Shown piece by piece: positions 60,650 through 64,000 of a stretch of DNA of 64,000 nt (its first letter is position 1; each line of letters opens with the position of its first letter). The notes below the pieces were generated by a model that worked only from the letters and a program-made list of their open reading frames with translations, did no database searches and was not told the DNA's origin. The DNA is from an uncultured Pelagibacteraceae bacterium (lineage in GTDB: Bacteria > Pseudomonadota > Alphaproteobacteria > Pelagibacterales > Pelagibacteraceae): NCBI GenBank assembly GCA_902586485.1, contig CACIHO010000002.1:62001-126000 (forward strand), read 5' to 3'. Position numbers and translations under genes: made by a program.

Positions 60650-60758
60650 GTTGCCGTTTCCGCAAAAACATTAACTTTGCGGTGTCTTTGGAAACAAAGA
60701 GATCGACACTAGTCAGCGAGGGTTCGCCCACTAGTGCGTTACTGCTATGCGTAATAAA
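60650..60758 (+). ncRNA. Structured RNA / ffh 5' leader
   Basis: Locally GC-rich. Hairpins: CCGCAAA(60660-60666)/TTTGCGG(60676-60682); TCTTTG-GAAA-CAAAGA (60685-60700); CACTAGT(60707-60713)/ACTAGTG(60730-60736) enclosing GGG-TTCG-CCC (60720-60729). Confidence 0.65.
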
Positions 60759-60759
60759 T

Positions 60760-62118
60760 ATGTTTGAAAATTTAACAAATAAATTTGAAGAAATTTTTTC
60801 TTCTCTGAAAAAGGCACCTTCACTTGATGAAGCTCAAGTAGATGAAGGTTTAAGAGGTATTAGGCAAGCCTTACTTGAAGCAGATGTCTCTTTGGATGTT
60901 GCAAAAGATTTTATTGAAAAAGTTAAGCCAAAAGCATTAGGCCAAGAGATAATAAGGTCTACCTCTCCTGGGGATATGGTCGTTAAAATTGTTTATGATG
61001 AGCTTGTAGACTTATTAGGTGCAACAAATAATGAGATAAATTTAAACGCAGTACCACCCGTGCCAATGATGTTAGTTGGGTTACAAGGTTCTGGAAAAAC
61101 AACAACAACAGCAAAATTAGCAAAATTTTTAGAAAATAATAAAAAGAAAAAAGTAATGATGGTCAGTCTAGATATTTACAGACCAGCTGCACAAGAACAA
61201 CTTAGATCTTTAGGAGAACAAAATAATATTTTAACTTTACCTATTATAGAAGGTCAGCAACCTGCTGATATTTGTAGAAGAGCAATAAGTGCTGCTAATT
61301 TAAATGGAGCTGAAATAATTTTATTTGATACTGCTGGTAGAACTCAAATCGATTTACAAATGATGAGTGAAATTAAGCAAATTGAAGCTGTCATTAATCC
61401 AACAGAAACTTTCTTAGTTGCAGACTCTTTAACAGGTCAAGTTGCAGCTTCAGTGGCAAAAGAATTTAAAAATACAGTTAATTTATCTGGAATTATTTTA
61501 ACTAGGGCTGATGGTGATGCAAGAGGTGGAGCCGCAGTGAGTATGAAATATGTTTCAAACGTTCCAATCAAATTTTTAGGGATAGGAGAAAAAATAGATA
61601 ATCTTGAAGTTTTCCATCCAGATAGAATTGCAAACAGAATACTTGGTATGGGGGATATCGTATCCCTTGTAGAAAAGGCAGCTCAAGATTTAGGAGAAGA
61701 AAATCTTAAAAAAGCAGAGGAAAATTTAAAAAAAGGTCAATTCTCTATGGAAGATTATTTATCTCAATTAAGACAAATGAAAAAAATGGGTGGCATTGAG
61801 GGAATTATGTCTTTTATGCCAGGAGTTTCTAAAATTAAATCTCAAATGGATTCAGCGGGAATTGATGAAAGTATAATTACTAAAAATGAAGCTGTTATTT
61901 TATCAATGACAAAAAAAGAAAGAGAGAACCCAAAAATAATTGATGGTTCTAGAAAAAAAAGAATTGCTAATGGCTCTGGCACAGATCCGGCCACTATCAA
62001 TAAATTGCTTAAGCAATTTAAAATGATGTCTGAAATGATGAAAAAGATGTCAAAAGGAAATCTGAAAGGTATGTCTGATAAAGGTATACCGCCAGAGCTA
62101 TTTAACCAATTAAAGTAA
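60760..62118 (+). CDS. ffh: Signal recognition particle protein Ffh
   Basis: MFENLTNKFEEIFSSLK start; GLQGSGKTTTTAKLAKFL, DIYRPAAQEQL, DTAGRTQID, TRADGDARGGAA. Track start 60682 runs through the structured leader. Confidence 0.96.
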   Translation: MFENLTNKFEEIFSSLKKAPSLDEAQVDEGLRGIRQALLEADVSLDVAKDFIEKVKPKALGQEIIRSTSPGDMVVKIVYDELVDLLGATNNEINLNAVPPVPMMLVGLQGSGKTTTTAKLAKFLENNKKKKVMMVSLDIYRPAAQEQLRSLGEQNNILTLPIIEGQQPADICRRAISAANLNGAEIILFDTAGRTQIDLQMMSEIKQIEAVINPTETFLVADSLTGQVAASVAKEFKNTVNLSGIILTRADGDARGGAAVSMKYVSNVPIKFLGIGEKIDNLEVFHPDRIANRILGMGDIVSLVEKAAQDLGEENLKKAEENLKKGQFSMEDYLSQLRQMKKMGGIEGIMSFMPGVSKIKSQMDSAGIDESIITKNEAVILSMTKKERENPKIIDGSRKKRIANGSGTDPATINKLLKQFKMMSEMMKKMSKGNLKGMSDKGIPPELFNQLK

Positions 62119-62130
62119 AAAGGAGAAGAA

Positions 62131-62592
62131 ATGTTAAAATTAAGATTATCAAGAGGTGGAACAAAAAAACGTCCTGTTTATAAAGTTGTTGTTGCTGACA
62201 GTCGTTTTGCAAGAGATGGAAGATTTATAGAAAAGGTTGGTTTCTTTAATCCTCTATTACCAAAAGAGAAAAAAGAAAGAGTGGGCCTAGAAGCTGAGAG
62301 AATTAAATATTGGCTTGGTCAAGGAGCTCAACCAACAACTAGAGTAGCAAGAATTTTAGGTGAGAATGAACTAATGCCTATGCCTGCAAATGGAAATAAT
62401 CCAAATAAAGCAGTGCCAAAAAAAGAGAGAAATAAAAAAGAAGAGGATAATAAAGAAGCTCCTAAAGAAGAAGCTCCTAAAGCAGAAGCAGCTCCAGCAA
62501 CAGAAGCCCCTAAGGAAGAAGCTCCTAAAGCAGAAGCAGCTCCAGCAGCAGAAGCTCCTAAGGAAGAAGCTTCAGCAGAGGAAAAAAAATAA
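62131..62592 (+). CDS. rpsP: 30S ribosomal protein S16 with repetitive C-terminal tail
   Basis: [25 protein letters not shown]; tail [45 protein letters not shown]. Confidence 0.97.
   Translation: MLKLRLSRGGTKKRPVYKVVVADSRFARDGRFIEKVGFFNPLLPKEKKERVGLEAERIKYWLGQGAQPTTRVARILGENELMPMPANGNNPNKAVPKKERNKKEEDNKEAPKEEAPKAEAAPATEAPKEEAPKAEAAPAAEAPKEEASAEEKK
62464..62559 (+). repeat. Two tandem 48-nt units within the rpsP 3' end
   Basis: Units 62464-62511 ([16 protein letters not shown]) and 62512-62559 ([16 protein letters not shown]) are nearly identical. Confidence 0.9.
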
Positions 62593-62606
62593 TTTAAAGA
62601 TTATTT

Positions 62607-63293
62607 ATGTGGCAAGCTCAAGTGTTTACACTGTATCCAGAGGTTTTTCCTGGTCCTTTATCTAAAGGACTCTATGGAAAAGCTTTATCAAATAATTTAT
62701 GGAAACTTAAAGTTGTAAATATAAGAGATGCAGCTGATGACAAACATAAAACAGTAGATGACACACCTTATGGGGGTGGTTCAGGGATGTTGTTAAAAGC
62801 AGATGTTCTTGCAAAGTCTTTAGATGAAAATAAAAATGAGAGTGAGAGAATTTTATACTTATCGCCAAAAGGAAAAAAATTTGATCAAAATTTAGCAAAA
62901 GAGCTAGCTAGTGAAAAATCTCTGTCTTTAATTTGTGGTCATTTTGAAGGTGTGGACGAAAGAATACTTTCAACAAGAAATATTGAGGAAATTAGTATTG
63001 GAGATTACGTTTTGTCAGGCGGGGAGTCAGCTGCATATGTAGTTATAGATAGTATTTTAAGATTGCTGCCAGGTGTATTAGGAAATGAAAACTCTAAATT
63101 AGATGAAACCTTTGAAAATGGTCTTCTAGAGTATCCTCAGTATACAAAACCTCAAATTTGGGAGGAAAAAGCTGTGCCAGACGTGTTATTATCAGGTGAT
63201 CATAATAAAATTAAACACTGGCGTTTATCTCAATCTGAGGCTATAACACGCGACCGAAGACCAGATTTATGGGAAAAATATAAGAAGAATTAA
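62607..63293 (+). CDS. trmD: tRNA (guanine-N1)-methyltransferase
   Basis: [54 protein letters not shown]. Confidence 0.98.
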   Translation: MWQAQVFTLYPEVFPGPLSKGLYGKALSNNLWKLKVVNIRDAADDKHKTVDDTPYGGGSGMLLKADVLAKSLDENKNESERILYLSPKGKKFDQNLAKELASEKSLSLICGHFEGVDERILSTRNIEEISIGDYVLSGGESAAYVVIDSILRLLPGVLGNENSKLDETFENGLLEYPQYTKPQIWEEKAVPDVLLSGDHNKIKHWRLSQSEAITRDRRPDLWEKYKKN

Positions 63294-63294
63294 C

Positions 63295-63885
63295 TTGATA
63301 AATATTAACATGAAAACAATTGAAGAAATAAACCAGCATAACGTAAACAAAATTCTTTCAGAAAAAAAAATTCCAGAATTTTATCCTGGAGACGTTGTTA
63401 AAGTTGGTGTGAGAATTACCGAGGGTAAAAAAGAAAGAATTCAATATTTTGAGGGAGTGTGTATTGCTAAAAAAAGCAGAGACTTAAACTCATCTTTTAC
63501 GGTTAGAAAGATTTCATTTGGAGAGGGTGTTGAGAGAACTTTTCCTTTATTTGGAACTTTAATTGACTCAATTAAGGTTATTAGATCAGGTAAAGTAAGA
63601 AGAGCAAAACTTTATTATTTAAGAGACAGAACTGGTAAATCAGCAAGGATTGCAGAAAAAATTAGAAAAAAAATTGGTATTGATATTGAGGCAAAACCAG
63701 AGACAGTTACTGAGGAAAATGTAGCTCCTGCAGTAGAAGCAACAAAAGAAGAAGCTCCTAAAGCAGAAGCAGCACCAGTAGCAGAGGCTCCTAAAGCAGA
63801 AGCAGCACCTAAAGAAGAGGCGGCTCCAGCAGCAGAGGCTCCTAAAGAAGAACAAAAATCAGAAAGCTCTACAGAAAAAAAATAA
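63295..63885 (+). CDS. rplS: 50S ribosomal protein L19 with repetitive C-terminal tail
   Basis: [61 protein letters not shown]; tail rich in [14 protein letters not shown] at 63310 is a possible alternative start. Confidence 0.97.
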   Translation: MININMKTIEEINQHNVNKILSEKKIPEFYPGDVVKVGVRITEGKKERIQYFEGVCIAKKSRDLNSSFTVRKISFGEGVERTFPLFGTLIDSIKVIRSGKVRRAKLYYLRDRTGKSARIAEKIRKKIGIDIEAKPETVTEENVAPAVEATKEEAPKAEAAPVAEAPKAEAAPKEEAAPAAEAPKEEQKSESSTEKK

Positions 63886-63896
63886 TTTTTTTTTCA

Positions 63897-64000
63897 ATGT
63901 CTACAACATTATACGATAAAATTTGGAACGATCATCTAGTTGACCAACAAGATGATGGCACATCTTTACTTTTTGTAGATAGACATTTAATTCATGAGGT
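63897..64000 (+). CDS. leuC: 3-isopropylmalate dehydratase large subunit (partial, runs off the right edge)
   Basis: Translation [35 protein letters not shown] matches the LeuC N-terminus; not in ORF track. Confidence 0.9.
   Translation, partial: MSTTLYDKIWNDHLVDQQDDGTSLLFVDRHLIHE

Noticed and set aside
60707-60736. tRNA or tmRNA T-arm suggested by GGGTTCGCCC
   Set aside because: The surrounding stems do not form an acceptor or cloverleaf and no anticodon arm is present; it is better explained as the tip of a longer hairpin.
60650-60758. 4.5S SRP RNA (ffs) next to ffh
   Set aside because: The conserved GGUCAGG...GGAAGGAAGCAGCC core is absent.
60682-60759. N-terminal extension of Ffh (MSLETKRSTLVSEGSPTSALLLCVIN)
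   Set aside because: Reads through the structured leader; the conserved Ffh N-terminus is MFENLTNKF at 60760.
62390-62665. 91-aa Lys/Gln/Leu-rich ORF overlapping the rpsP tail
   Set aside because: Alternative-frame reading of the A-rich repeat tail; overlaps rpsP and the trmD start.
63640-63855. 71-aa Cys/Phe-rich ORF antisense to the rplS tail
   Set aside because: Reverse complement of the repeat tail; Cys richness comes from GCA/GCT codons read backwards.

Overview
AT-rich, very compact window with gene content and style typical of a SAR11/Pelagibacterales alphaproteobacterium (inferred from gene products, base composition and minimal spacers). No rRNA, tRNA, CRISPR array, prophage or IS element was seen. 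It opens with a VC_2705-type sodium:solute symporter (partial) and its DUF4212 partner, then acsA, tsaD/hemCD, folD, a fluoroacetate-dehalogenase-like hydrolase, a photolyase neighbourhood, argG and the ccmCDEFGH operon. A hydroxy-acid oxidation block follows, with tandem lldD-like genes, GlcD-like, glyoxylate reductase-like and mmsB-like genes. Next come an ABC operon with two non-identical ATPases (glpST-like), two TRAP operons with Tat-type DctP proteins, ggt, ftsY, dapF, ffh, rpsP-trmD-rplS and the start of leuC. The observations I rate highest are: (1) a GC-rich, multi-hairpin leader upstream of ffh; (2) a stem-rich intergenic region before ccmC; (3) complementary loss of catalytic motifs in the two ABC ATPases; (4) shared A/P/K/E repeat tails on ribosomal proteins S16 and L19; (5) a polybasic N-terminal tail on acetyl-CoA synthetase; (6) hairpins directly after all three binding-protein genes; (7) unusual photolyase-family proteins plus a DUF2256 gene absent from the ORF track; (8) a decayed SDR remnant. 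All calls come from reading the sequence without database searches.
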